64,000 nt of DNA, from NCBI RefSeq assembly GCF_029784155.1, contig NC_073692.1, forward strand, positions 23,088,444 through 23,152,443. Reading direction: 5' to 3'. Of the stretch, positions 33,477-46,200 are shown in pieces (position 1 is the first letter of the stretch; each line of letters opens with the position of its first letter). The notes under the pieces were generated by a model. It was given only the letters and a program-made list of their open reading frames with translations. It was not told where the DNA came from and did no database searches. The position numbers were made by a program, and so were the translations under genes. This DNA is from Uranotaenia lowii. Lineage: Eukaryota; Arthropoda; Insecta; Diptera; Culicidae.

Positions 33477-34789
33477 ACCATGGGTGCACGGAATCACCTC
33501 ACTTTGGCATAGTTGACGAATGCGTGTATGTCATAACATGAATATTTCAATTAATTTTCAAAAAATTAAAACACATTATCAATCTAATTAAATCATGTTA
33601 GATGGCTATGAGTATTGACCATGGGTGCACGGTTTCACTTCAATTTTGTTTTAGTAGATATTTTCTAGCATCCATCACTTTGAAATTTTTCAACACGTTT
33701 CCTATAAAGTATACCTGATATTATTGGTTTTGAAGCATATTTTATCTAAAAGTAGAGCAATTTACCATGGGTGCACGGATTCACCGCCATTTATCCAAAA
33801 TCAATTTTTGCATGCTAAAGGTAAATAATAAAAACTTTTATGGATTCAAATGAAAACTGTGTTATAGACATGGGTTTTCACTATGGGTGCACGGATTCAC
33901 CGCGTTTTAATCAAATATTGGACTTTTTGCAAATTAAAAAAAAAAGCATTTTTACAAATCTTAACTAAACCAAAGTCGAATCCATGTGTTTCATGTTGAG
34001 ATATATTCATTTAAATAACGATTTTTATTTCAAGTTCCGTTTTTTTTCATTCCTGGAAAAGAAATATTTCAAAAATATATTGAAATAATAAGTTTATTTA
34101 TTTATTACTAAAAAAAAGGTTTTTGCAATCGTATATTTATCTGATAAGATCTGATCAACATCCGAGAATTTGGAAAACGGTTACCATGGACCGAGTGAAT
34201 TTTGAGAATTATATGCATCAAGTTATGTCGTGTGACGGAAAACAGTGAAAATAAAAATAATGAATCAACATTGTCAAATGTACACGTTGAAAAGTTGTTC
34301 GATTGACCAATATTGCATTTTAAATACCTTTCATATCTAACTCAAAAATATTTTGTGTTCTGAAGCAAGTTGAAATCTATTTATTTCTATACAATTTACA
34401 ACGGCGAATTTATGGCCATTCCGTGCACCCATTTTGAAATATCTTAGCGCCGATGTGGTCTATCAGATAAGCTTGCGCGAGTCTGGTCTAGGTATGCCAG
34501 GCGTACTGGGTTCGATTCCCGGTATCGGCAAGAAAACTCTTGGGTTCAAACCCCATAAGTTGCCGACAGGTAAGATGTGTTTCCTCTTATAATAAAAATG
34601 TTCAATCAGTTGCCAACTGGCCAGGTATATACACGGGTGCCGGAATACCTGTAAGTGAACTTGCATTGGAAATTTGTCGAACCTAATAATCTAAGAATGC
34701 ATGTGAATACATACTTGGGCAGAAACTGCGGTGAATCCGTGCACCCATGGTGGATAACCAACATATAAAAAATATTCCGTGCACTCATG
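33477..34789. repeat. Seven dispersed copies of a 22-bp motif, four direct and three inverted
   Basis: The motif ACCATGGGTGCACGGATTCA(CC) occurs on the plus strand at 33477, 33618, 33764 and 33880 (spacings 141, 146 and 116 bp) and on the minus strand near 34416-34433, at 34730-34751 and at 34774-34789. The core GGGTGCACGG is best conserved and contains the palindrome GTGCAC. The four-plus, three-minus arrangement resembles subterminal binding sites at two ends of an element centred near 34150, perhaps an older element inside the piggyBac-like one. Confidence 0.85.
34449..34600 (+). mobile_element. tRNA-derived SINE
   Basis: Positions 34449-34529 fold like a tRNA: acceptor GCCGATG with TATCGGC, and a T arm CTGGG-TTCGATT-CCCGG whose core GGTTCGATTCC is a canonical pol III B box. 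The D arm is poor (no GG in the loop) and the anticodon arm is irregular, so it is not a functional tRNA. Beyond it is a second T-arm-like hairpin around TGGGTTCAAACCCCA (34542-34556), inside a larger stem formed by TCGGCAA and TTGCCGA, then an A-rich tail near 34590. It lies inside the piggyBac-like element. Mosquito SINEs of this kind depend on a LINE for mobility. Confidence 0.6.
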
Positions 34790-35476
34790 TTGAAATATCA
34801 TTGAAACTATTCAGTTTAATAGCTGTTGTCTTCAAATTTGAATAAATGAGCACACAATTCATAATTATTTTACTCATTCTGGTTTAGTATAAAACATATT
34901 TATCACCTAAAACTACTCGATTACTCGAATGTACATGTATTCAATCTAACATAACTTTTACAAATCTTGATGAAATTTCGCCAAATTTGGACAGAAAGTT
35001 CAATTGAAGTTGGGCAACAAAACAGACTAAAAAAATTGGGAATCGAGTGCTTGAAGCGCCACACAGTGGCCAATCCGAGAACTTTTTCTAAAAATTTTCT
35101 TGACTTTGCATCGAAAATCAATAATTTCATAACGAATGACACACTTCTGTCCACCATGAATAAACTAGGGCTCATTGTCTTGAATGTAGATTGCAAATGA
35201 AACCAAAAGCAAGCGAAAAAATTTGATCTAGTTTGACTTATAGGGTTGTGAATTTTACCAGTCATTTTGACTGGTCACGGTCCGAGTGCCCATGGCGAAA
35301 TTTATCTCGCTTATTAAAAGAGCTAGTGAAATAAAAAATACACAGTTTTGTAGAGAATCAAAATTCATGAAAAGTCATATTTTTTTGCGAATTTTTAAAG
35401 CGAAGTATTCAAAAGATATTCAACAAACAAAGTGTCCAACCAGTCATTTTGACTGGTGCGGTCTTTCTAGTGTTAA

Positions 35477-37730
<2,254 letters not shown>

Positions 37731-39189
37731 TCAATATTTTCAATGCAATAGTAAAATCTCATTTTTTTAAAAAAAATTCCAAAATGTAGGTAAAGCAAGG
37801 TTGACGAAAAAAAAAAATCTGGGTTTTTCAGAAAAAATATTCTTTTTTTTTTAATTTTACCCCAAGATTTGGTGATTGATTTCTGTGATGCTACATTTAT
37901 GGATTTTATTGCAAAATCAATGAAAAATCGGGTCTAATTTTAAATTTCACTTCGGAAAAATCAATTCATTTACCAACGTTATCATATTTTTCGTTTAAAA
38001 TATTGAAAATCCAAAAAATTTATAGATTTAATAAAATTATATTTTTGAAACAACGTTCAAAATTTATAAATCTTTAAAATCTTTGAATATTTCGAAAATT
38101 CTGTGTTCTGTTAAATAGATTCTGTGATGATAATTTGTTCAAAATTGAGTGATATTATAGACTTGTCTGTGATTTAGGCAAGCTTGCCCTCGAATCTAAA
38201 AAGATATATTTTTCTTTTGAATGGATGTTGATCATTTGCTAAGCACGAAATTGTTAATATTTATCCAATAATTTATATTTTTCCAATAATTTACTGAAAA
38301 AGGAAACAAAAAAGTACGATTATCTGAAAATTAGAAATTTGCGCCTTTAAGTATGCAATGAATAAAGGGTAGTGGACAAACTTTTAGAATTGTTATTATT
38401 TGACACTTATTAACTGTGAAATGAAGTTTAATGCGGCCAAAATAGTAAAACGAATTTTCATCTTTAAATTTTTCATGATTGCAGCATATAAACTTGAAAT
38501 TACACGCTGTCAGAAAATGCAAAAGCCGACGATCTGCAAAATTCTTCCAGAAAGATATGATGAAAATAAGAGAAAGGATTCAAGTATCCCCATTCTCTCC
38601 TTTATAAAAAGTGAAACTCAAATTTTAGCATTGTACACATTTTTTTATGATTAATTTTTTTGATGATCTATCATTTATTTCACCGAACAATATCAACAAC
38701 AAAAATCCTAAACTATAATCAAACGGTGATCGAAACACGTCGAAAATTTTGCACTTTTATTCGGGCAAAATGATATCACATTTAAATAGCAGTGTATGAT
38801 AGCAAATTATGGTGTACTTTTTTCCATAAAAAAAACAATTGGATTTGAATAGAAATTTAACCTTTTTTTTCTGCTCCTTGAAAATTGATGTATTGAAATG
38901 ATTTTTCAAATCTTCAAATATAAGACTAATAAATTTAACTCTGAATACTTTCAATGACACTGAAACATTCAAAATCATTTAAGATCATCATTCAAACCCA
39001 AATGACTGAAGTGTTTTTTGAGTTTGGAATGGTTTTACAGTATTATTACCTTAATTTTAAATGTTCAATAAGGAAATGATTTGAGATATTTTTTCAATTT
39101 TTTTTTTTATTTTTTTCATTAATTTTTACAAAATCACTTTTTTTATTATCGTGAATGTTATTTTTGAACAATTTCCGACAATTTTTAGT
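37731..39189. other. AT-rich DNA, no feature recognised
   Basis: Long A and T runs and only short chance frames (38331-38522, 38400-38654, 38757-38978) with no domain. The last 100 bp before the Penelope relic contain TTTTTAGTCA-type words like those in the MITE sequence that continues at 40007. Confidence 0.45.
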
Positions 39190-39283
39190 CATTTTTTAAT
39201 CGACACAAAAACACACGACGTATTACAGGACACGACACTTAACGTTCTTACTTAACGGAAAAAGGGTTTAAAATTACCTTTTT

Positions 39284-39321
39284 TGTCGACCGGTTTTGGG
39301 CTCGATGTTGCCCATCTACAG
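39284..39321 (-). ncRNA. Hammerhead-ribozyme-like motif in the 3' pseudo-LTR (sense to the endonuclease)
   Basis: On the minus strand the order is CCTGTAGATG, stem GGGC...GCCC, then AAAACCGGTCGAC. Penelope-like elements are known to carry hammerhead motifs in their pseudo-LTRs. Here the CTGATGA box reads CTGTAGATG and the GAAA box reads AAAA, so catalytic activity is doubtful. Confidence 0.4.
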
Positions 39322-39404
39322 GACGATGTCCGACTGATTACTTGAAGACGGTTAACGTAACCAATTTCCTACACTGCTGATGTATTCGTCGAAAGGGTGT
39401 CGCA

Positions 39405-39773
39405 TCATGCGAACTTTTGGTTGATCAGGTTGAAAAGTGGAGATATAATCGGCGGGTCATCTTCGTTCATCAACGGTTTCTCGGCCGTGCTGATGAACAT
39501 AGACTCCCAAGCGTTAAGGTGTCCAGGTTTGCGTACGCATTTTTTAAATTTGACCTTTTCCCAGTCAATGGAATGGTCAAATTCTGTTGTGTGGGCGGCC
39601 ACGCTCGATTCATTGATCGTATTGTTTTCAACGGCATTCTTATGCTCTTTGAGCCGCACTTTAAATCTACGGCGGGTTTGGCCGATGTAAATCGATGGAC
39701 AACTCTTACATGGAATTTCGTAAATTCCAGATCTTTCCTCTTCTGGAATCCTATCTGGAATCGACGAATACAT
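39405..39773 (-). CDS. GIY-YIG endonuclease domain of a Penelope-like element (C-terminal fragment)
   Basis: The 122-residue frame contains the GIY motif at residues 16-18 and YIG at 29-31. Between them is the C22-x2-C25 pair, and histidines (H44, H61) follow, matching the CCHH zinc-binding pattern reported for Penelope endonucleases. Arg-rich TRRRF follows YIG, and an acidic residue in the stretch WESMF near residue 90 is a candidate metal ligand. In intact elements this domain is fused behind a reverse transcriptase and nicks DNA for target-primed insertion. Here everything upstream is lost: the ATG at 39773 lies in the pseudo-LTR arm, so the start is fortuitous and the piece is a relic of a larger protein, although the domain itself is intact. 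Confidence 0.85.
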   Translation of the reverse strand: MYSSIPDRIPEEERSGIYEIPCKSCPSIYIGQTRRRFKVRLKEHKNAVENNTINESSVAAHTTEFDHSIDWEKVKFKKCVRKPGHLNAWESMFISTAEKPLMNEDDPPIISPLFNLINQKFA

Positions 39774-39830
39774 CAGCAGTGTAGGAAATTGGTTACGTTA
39801 ACCGTCTTCAAGTAATCAGTCGGACATCGT

Positions 39831-39868
39831 CCTGTAGATGGGCAACATCGAGCCCGAAACCGGTCGAC
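39831..39868 (+). ncRNA. Hammerhead-ribozyme-like motif in the inverted pseudo-LTR
   Basis: The same motif as at 39284-39321 but with the intact GAAA box: CCTGTAGATG, stem GGGC/GCCC with loop AACATCGA, GAAA, then self-complementary ACCGGT followed by C, the expected cleavage position (GTC). The short palindromic stem III resembles hammerheads that work as dimers. The first conserved box deviates from consensus. Confidence 0.45.
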
Positions 39869-40229
39869 AAAAAAGGTAATTTTAAACCCTTTTTCCGTTA
39901 AGTAAGAACGTTAAGTGTCGTGTCCTGTAATACGTCGTGTGTTTTTGTGTCTAGTAAAAGTTCTTACGTGAGCACATATCATTTAAAATGAGTGCATTTT
40001 TTAATCATTTTTTTTTTCATATTTTGTTTTTGTCATATTTGCTGTTTTTGTCATTTTTCATCATTTTTTAGTTGTTACTAGTCATTTTTAGTCTTTTGTT
40101 CGTATTTGTTTTTTATTTTTTTTTTTAATTTTTCATCTTTTTATCATTTTTGAGTAACTTATAATTTAAAAAAAAAACTTTTGTTTTTCTTGTTGTATTT
40201 TATCACCAGAACAGAAAAACGCATTTATG

Positions 40230-40324
40230 GTGTTTGTTTCAATTATATTGGTCCAGTTATAGAGAAAACTAAAAGGTAATGTCGCTTCTAAAAATCGAAT
40301 GTTGCCAAAAACGAACGGGGTCTG
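40230..40324. mobile_element. 3' end of a CAGACCC-type MITE abutting the transposase relic
   Basis: The 95 bp ending GCCAAAAACGAACGGGGTCTG match the right half of the complete MITE at 61879-62214 (shared blocks ATTGGTCC, GAAAACTA and GGTAATGT), and are followed by TA. The sequence upstream (40007-40150), rich in TTTTTGTCATTTTT-like words, is probably more of the same MITE, interrupted by the Penelope insertion. No left end was found. Confidence 0.6.
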
Positions 40325-40326
40325 TA

Positions 40327-41061
40327 TCGACTTACAAGAAGGCAGTGACTCCAAATTGCGATGATAAACAAAATACGACGGCCAAAGCGCGATCCCGGAG
40401 GCTGTACACGACGATGCTGACGAAGTTTGACTGCGTGGTAATGGACGACGAAACCTACGTCAAAGCCGACTACAAGCAGCTTCCGGGACAGGAGTTTTAT
40501 ACGGCAAAAGGAAGGGGAAAGGTAGCAGATATTTTCAAGCACATGAAACTGTCAAAGTTCGCGAAGAAATATCTGGTTTGGCAAGCCATCTGTACCTGTG
40601 GCTTGAAAAGCAGCAATTTCATAGCTTCCGGGACTGTCAACCAAGAAATTTACGTGAAAGAGTGTTTGAATAAACGTCTGCTGCCTTTCCTGAAGAAGCA
40701 CGGTTGTTTCGTACTGTTTTGACCGGATTTGGTATCTTTCCATTACGGTCAAAAGGCCATGGAGTGGTACGCCGCCAACAACGTGCAGGTGGTTCTCAAG
40801 GACAAGAAACCTCCCAACACGACAGAGCTCCGCCCAATTGAGAAATACTGGGCTATTGTCAAGCGGAACCTAAAGAAGACCAAAAAAAAAACTGCTAAGA
40901 ACGAGCAGCAGTTCAAGGCAAACTGGCTTTCTGCGGCGAAGAAGGTGGACAAGGTGGCTGTACAAAATCTGATGGCAGGGGTTAAGCGAAAGGCCCGGCA
41001 ATTCGGATTTGGAAAAGCAGAAGCCAAACTGAATATTTTTCCTGAATTTTCTACTAATTAA
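40327..41061 (+). pseudogene. DD37E mariner-type (ITmD37E-like) transposase, one in-frame stop, N-terminus missing
   Basis: The frame encodes the C-terminal catalytic part of an IS630-Tc1-mariner transposase. The first Asp is in VMDDETY (40438-40458). The second lies in PDLVSFHYG just after a TGA stop (40720-40722) that replaces a codon normally Trp. The Glu is in LRPIEKYW, with exactly 37 residues between the second Asp and Glu, giving the DD37E signature of mosquito ITmD37E elements. Downstream is a basic tail with QLPG and GRGK motifs upstream of it. The N-terminal helix-turn-helix half is absent; a MITE end abuts at 40324. The frame is otherwise open to 41061, so loss of function is fairly recent. 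Confidence 0.85.
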
Positions 41062-41156
41062 ACTTGAAAAAGAATTTTAATTTGATTTTTAAATAAACGA
41101 TTTCACCGATTTACACGCGTTTTCCCTTGACCAAATTTTGACCGTATCACCCTTTA
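40327..41156 (+). mobile_element. 5'-truncated DD37E mariner element
   Basis: After the transposase stop, about 95 bp lead to GACCGTATCACCCTT followed by TA, the likely 3' inverted terminal repeat and target site. The left end is missing, replaced by MITE sequence. Confidence 0.6.
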
Positions 41157-42245
41157 CTGTTAGAGACATAACTCAAATGATTTAAAATAATTCATGAGAC
41201 TTCACAAAATCGGTGGCTTAAAGATACTGAATTTGTAACTTTTGGTCTAGTGAATGCTGAATCTCAGAGTTTCTTGGCCAAAAAAAACAACATCGCAGCC
41301 CTTTATGTGCCAAACAACAATTAAAATCGTAAGGTGGACAATGATGCTGCTTAAATTAAGGGGTGTTACCCCGGTTTAGGTTAAGAATTCTAAAATTTTA
41401 AATGTCCAGTGAATCGATTTATGATCCAGGTGCCTTTAATCATTGATTGATGTTTTGTTTTTTTGTCTTCATTAGAAATTTAATAGGTTCATATGTTTAA
41501 ACTTTCACCTTATTTGTGTAAGGATTCATTTATTCACAGATTCTGTATCTTGATCCTGAATTAAAAAAAATTGGGGTGTGCAGCCTTTATTTGAAATCCA
41601 ATTTCAGTTTTGATTGACAGGGACATGCAATCAAGATGCAGTTTTTTCGGAATGAGATGGGATCCCTTTTTTTCTTTTTTCAAGTTAATAATGTATGTTT
41701 CGAAACTATGGTGAGCTACCGTAATCTAAAATCATAATTTCAAAAGTGAATCTCAAGATCATGTAACAAAAAAGAATTTTCGTGCAATATTTTTGGAATT
41801 CTGAAATGGTTTCTATTCCCTGGATAAAATGTTTATAAACAAATTTCACCTTTCCCAATGATATAATTTTGTTCTCGATGAATAACCAAATTTGAACTAC
41901 ACAAATACATGCTTATTTACGAAATAGCCTCCACTGTGTATGTTCAAGTACATCAAGAAGTACGTCGGAAAAGTTAAGCTAAAATACAGCCACCTATTAT
42001 GGAACACTTTAAGCTGGTCATGGAAATTTTTCTGCTATTTATCAAATTGAGCAAACCGTTGCAATCTTCTGCTTCAACACATCGTTCGCCCTAATTCATG
42101 ACTAATTAAATTATCGGTTTTTGATCAAAGCTCGAATGGGTACACAATACTGACAAAAATTAATTTTCTCAAACTCCACCACGTACCATTTGGTTTTGCA
42201 AAGAATACTTCCAACCCCTTGTAAGGTGATCAGGGGTAAACTCAC
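41157..42245. other. AT-rich spacer, nothing recognised
   Basis: No protein-like frame, RNA or repeat border seen between the mariner relic and the P450 3' region. Confidence 0.5.
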
Positions 42246-42375
42246 ACTTGGATCGCCCATCCCATCTGAAAGATGCCCATAAGAATCGTTCCTGTTGCCA
42301 AAAGTTGTCCCAAGCTTGAACCAATACTATAGAATGAATCCTCCGGCTCGAGTTTCACTGTTGTAAAATGTTCTC
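42246..42375 (-). CDS. Possible internal exon of an unidentified gene
   Basis: On the minus strand a 130-nt segment lies between an acceptor CCTGTTCCAG (42385-42376) and a consensus donor GTGAGT (42245-42240). It is open in one frame and encodes about 43 residues with an acidic start (KLEPEDSFYS) followed by a hydrophobic Gly-rich stretch (GQLLATGTILMGIFQMGW) that could be a membrane segment. It would have a phase-1 acceptor and phase-2 donor. No family recognised and no companion exons found. It lies in GC-richer single-copy DNA (42240-43080) just 3' of the P450 gene on the same strand. Confidence 0.3.
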
Positions 42376-43119
42376 CTGGAACAGGAATTACTTTCGATTG
42401 TGCAGTGAAAAAAGTTGTCCGGGCAAGAAAATGACTCCCTCCCATCCGATTTGGAGTAAAAGTGCATTCAATTTTCGAGCATAATGTTGCTCTTTTCCGG
42501 AGCGGAAACGGTTAAGTTTGTACCGGGGACCGAAAAAAGGAAGGAAGGATGCACTCTCCCAGGGGGGATGTTCCCCTTCTTTTGAAGCGAAAGGATGCAA
42601 GGGGAACCATTCCTGGCAAAGGTATCCCATTTTCGGTAAGATCTTAAACCTGTTTAGCCACGGAAGTGTCGGAGCAAATTATGGCTCGAGTAGCGAGAAT
42701 AGTTGTACTTAGCTACCTCCTTCGGAACACGATCCTGACTTTACAAACTTCACGAAACTACACGCTTCCGGAAGATGTTTGATGTTGTAGTGGCAAGTGA
42801 ATGATGGAAAGCTTCAGAGATAGAAAGAGAGTCCCAGACGCGAAAAGACCACAAATTTGCTATGCTTGAGGTGCTCCAACTTTGCACTGGTTTCGAAAAT
42901 TCTCCCGACGGTGATGAAAACTGCAAAGCTCGAACGGATTTGGCAGAAGCGACTTTTCGGTTGATTATTATACGGATTTGCTGGGATGGAAACATGGCTA
43001 GAAAGTTTTCTCGAAAATTAATTTGGCAAGCAAACCAGTTGTAACGGGCGATTACTTATCTAAGTTTTGGGGCAGTCAGAAACTGAGCTAATACGAAAAC
43101 AAAAAGCTTCGAATGAGTT

Positions 43120-43125
43120 TTTATT
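43120..43125 (-). terminator. Polyadenylation signal of the P450 gene
   Basis: AATAAA on the minus strand lies 13-19 nt after the exon 2 stop codon (43141-43139); another AATAAA overlaps the stop. Confidence 0.55.
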
Positions 43126-43138
43126 TCAAAACATTTAT

Positions 43139-43299
43139 TTACTTCCTCCTGGTGATTTTCATCGGAATGCCATCCTTCGGAACCAACGTTACGGAACTGG
43201 CACTGTAGTTGATTTTCGGACCGATTGTTGCTTCAAAGTTGAATTCCGACAGCAGCAAGATAAGCCCAACTTTGCTCACGTTAACTCCCATGCGAATTC
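43139..43299 (-). CDS. CYP6-like cytochrome P450, exon 2 (C-terminal 52 residues)
   Basis: On the minus strand a pyrimidine-rich acceptor TTTCTTTCAG ends at 43300. The open frame that follows encodes the P450 C-terminus: IRMGVNVSKVGLILLLSEF, then residues including FEATIGPKINYS and LVPKDGIPMKI, then TAA at 43141-43139. This is the L helix and the beta-strand end characteristic of CYP6 proteins (RMG/RFG directly after the haem loop, P-K-GIPMKI near the end). The exon begins with two bases (GA) that complete the Gly codon left with one base (G) at the end of exon 1 (53335), restoring CIG-IRMG. No other sequence between 43300 and 53334 provides this missing C-terminus, so pairing with the exon 10 kb upstream is strongly favoured. 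Confidence 0.85.
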
Positions 43300-46200
43300 C
43301 TGAAAGAAAAAAACAAAAAAAAAAATATGCAGAAAATTTTTCTTATAAATCATCAAATATGTCAAATATTTAACATTAAAACTGACAATAAATATTGAGA
43401 AGCCAACAGAATTAAACCTAAATTCATAGATCGAGTTTCAAATTGAAACAAGACAAATATCACTTAATTTTTTTTATCAACTGAAGTCCAAAACAGACGT
43501 GTTTGATAACAAACGTAGGATCGATGATCTTCGAAGACGGGTAGCAGCTCATCCGAGCTTAAATTTGTAGTTTGCAGAAGTTACTGGAGTGAGCACTGTG
43601 TTGTGAAATATGACAAGTAACGTAACGTTACTCGCAGAATAAGCCTCAAATTTAAAAAATAAAAATCTGCCAGAATCCAGGAGCTAGATTCAAAACTAAA
43701 AAATCGAAACTCAAAAGAATAAAAAGCTTGGTTTTTTTTTGAGAAAGAACATTATAACTCCTTAAAAATAGAAACTCTAAATGTGATGAAAATAAGTTGA
43801 AAAGGGCAGGCTTGCTGGCATCTAATAAATTTCAAAGAACGTTTTGTCCAAGGTTGTTTAAGCAATCAACAACAAAATTTTAAATTTTGAAGCGTTTTGG
43901 GATTTTTTATTTTTATCATACTGTTAACCAGCTTTTTGATTAACAGTCATAAATTTAAATTTAATAAAATAAATCATCCAATGTCATGTTTATTTTTACT
44001 TTCAGTATATGACATTTTATAATGAGGAATTTTGTTGAAACTCGTTGTGCTGAATCAGAACAGATTGAATCGCTTTCAAAACTAAAAGTGTTCACAGCCA
44101 CAAAGTAAAATTATAAGGAAAATGTCACACTAGGCTTAAAAATTTAAAAAAATTACATTGGATAGCCGTATCATCTAAACAAATAATGGATTTTAGACAT
44201 TCTGTTCAAATACTCAAATTTTTTTAGATAGTTCATAGATTTACTAAATGTTGTCATGAGATATGAGAGTCTTGAAATATTCTGATGAAATATTTTAAAC
44301 TAAGATTTCCAGCGTTTTTAAAAGAAAAAATAGAGTTACCAGAAGTTTTGAGTCACCATATGCAATGGTTTTGCAAAAAATGCACTTAAATCAGGTTGAA
44401 ATGTATTTTTTTATTGGTTAAAAAGAGTTAATTTGTTCTTGGCCAACCAGTTGCGCAATTGAAAATGCCTAAACTTGATTTTAAATACGATTTGTAAACC
44501 GTTAGCGTCCTCAAGTATTAGACATCATTTTTTTTTAAATTTTATTCTCTTTGGTTAAATTTCCAGAAAATACAGGCGAGACTTGTTTACGGAAAGTTTC
44601 TGGTTGGAATCCTGCCAGATGACCGCTATAGAGTTCGCTCTGCTGTCCATAACGAAATTTTTCGAAGTATCTCCCCACAAGAAGTCCAAATATTTTGCGC
44701 ACGATTTGAGCACCGCATTTTGTTTATTTTACGATGGGCAGTTTTTCTACGTTATATAAAAGAAGCCAAATCTTTTTAAAATCAGCTACACGAACCAGTC
44801 AGAAAAATTAGATTCTTTAAAATACTTCTTCTATCCATATTTTCGAATTGAGCTTGAAAAATCCTCTCACATTCCCCTCACTTCATTAAATCAATCGTTT
44901 TCAATTCCATTCAAAATTATAGCTCACTATTGGATCCTCTAAGACTTTTTAAACAATTTATCATGTGAATTTTGGCCATATAGTTGATTTCCAGCTGTTT
45001 TTGAGTCTTTCACTGGAAATTTTATGGATTTTTCTCGATTCTGCTTACAAAATTTTTCAATGATCTTCACTATTGGATGCATTTTCAAAAACCACAGATT
45101 TTGCAAAAAAGTTTGTTTACGTATGCATTACATCACTAGGTAGCTTCACTGAAAATATTATCAATTTTCATCCATGCATTCAAAAGTTATGCACAAAACA
45201 GAGTGTTGATTATTTTTTCCGAATTCACTTCTTATAACTGTTTTCTCGCTGCTCCTACTGCTTTGAAATTGGAAAATTGGAATTTGCATTGCGTGAGAAC
45301 AAAATATTTAAGACAAATGAAAAGGATACATTCTCTGTATAAAAATACGCATTTTTCCATACAAAAACTGAAATCTAAACCTGGGTACCTTAATCTCATT
45401 TTAATAAGCTGCAAAAAATCTGTCATTCATTTTGACCAGAACGGAAATTTTTGAAAATACAGGTGTTTTGAAATACGAAAAAAGATGGAATTCAACCAAC
45501 CTTAATAATGCTCAATTACACAGTCTGCACACATGACATAAAATTAAGAAGCCAAACGACAGGCTAGAAAGTGTTTACGTTTTTTTTGGTTGAAATTTAT
45601 TAAAAATAAATCATGAACAAAGATTTTACGGAAATACATATAAAAAAACGATCAAGCTTGACTGAAATTAATTCTCTCAATTTGAAAAAAAAAAACAATT
45701 TATAAAAATCGAAGAAATATTTGTAATACGCAATTAAAATAACAACCGTTTTCCGGGAAATCTTCACAAGATATTTGGAAAGTATTTTAAGGTTTCAGTT
45801 CTAATTTTTATTGTGATCCATCTTCGAATCTTCTAACTAGACAACTGGATCCAATTTTTTTTTCACTCAACTTTAAGAAAATTTAAAATTTAAAATTAGG
45901 AAGGTTCTTCAAATTTGTATAGCAAAATTAAATCTAGAATAAATTTAAAAAAAAAACTAAAAACAAATTCAACACTTTTAATTTTTTCTTTATGCTGAAA
46001 AGTTGTTCAGTGACAAAAATTTGGATCTTTCCATTTTGAATTGTAGTTTAATCCTTCAATATACATAAAACTTGATTAAGAAGAGTTCATAAACTGTTAG
46101 TCAATAAGTTCAGCAATCCTATTTCAAAACCAACAACACATCTTTCGTAGTTTTTTTTAATTTCTGATGTGTGATGAAAAAATCAGTTATTACAACAACC

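Larger units (their letters stand above)
33311..35472. mobile_element. piggyBac-like non-autonomous element flanked by TTAA
   Basis: The 2162-bp element begins CACTAGAAGGACCG and ends with the inverse complement of CACTAGAAAGACCG, between TTAA sites at 33307-33310 and 35473-35476. The TTAA target and CACTAG-type ends identify the piggyBac superfamily. A palindrome CCAGTCAAAATGACTGG is subterminal at 33355-33371 and recurs at 35258-35274 and 35440-35456, and the left one shares a longer inverted match (CGGACCGTGACCAGTCA) with the copy at 35258. No transposase is present. The interior holds a SINE (34449-34600) and seven copies of a 22-bp motif. Confidence 0.85.
39202..39994 (-). mobile_element. 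5'-truncated Penelope-like element between inverted pseudo-LTRs
   Basis: A 793-bp insertion flanked by a perfect 12-bp target duplication CATTTTTTAATC (39190-39201 and 39995-40006). Two arms of about 190 bp, 39202-39390 and 39763-39952, are inverted copies of each other with few mismatches. About 40 bp (39953-39994) outside the right arm corresponds to the short extra tail described for Penelope elements. The space between the arms encodes only the C-terminal GIY-YIG endonuclease. The reverse transcriptase is absent. Confidence 0.88.

Noticed and set aside
34449..34529. Functional tRNA gene
   Set aside because: Acceptor and T arms are good but the D loop lacks GG and the anticodon arm is irregular; a second T-arm-like hairpin and A-rich tail follow, so SINE is preferred.
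44753..44785. Core promoter with TATATAAAAG and TCAG 31 bp downstream
   Set aside because: The spacing is ideal, but it lies in the P450 intron on the opposite strand and no downstream coding exon was found.
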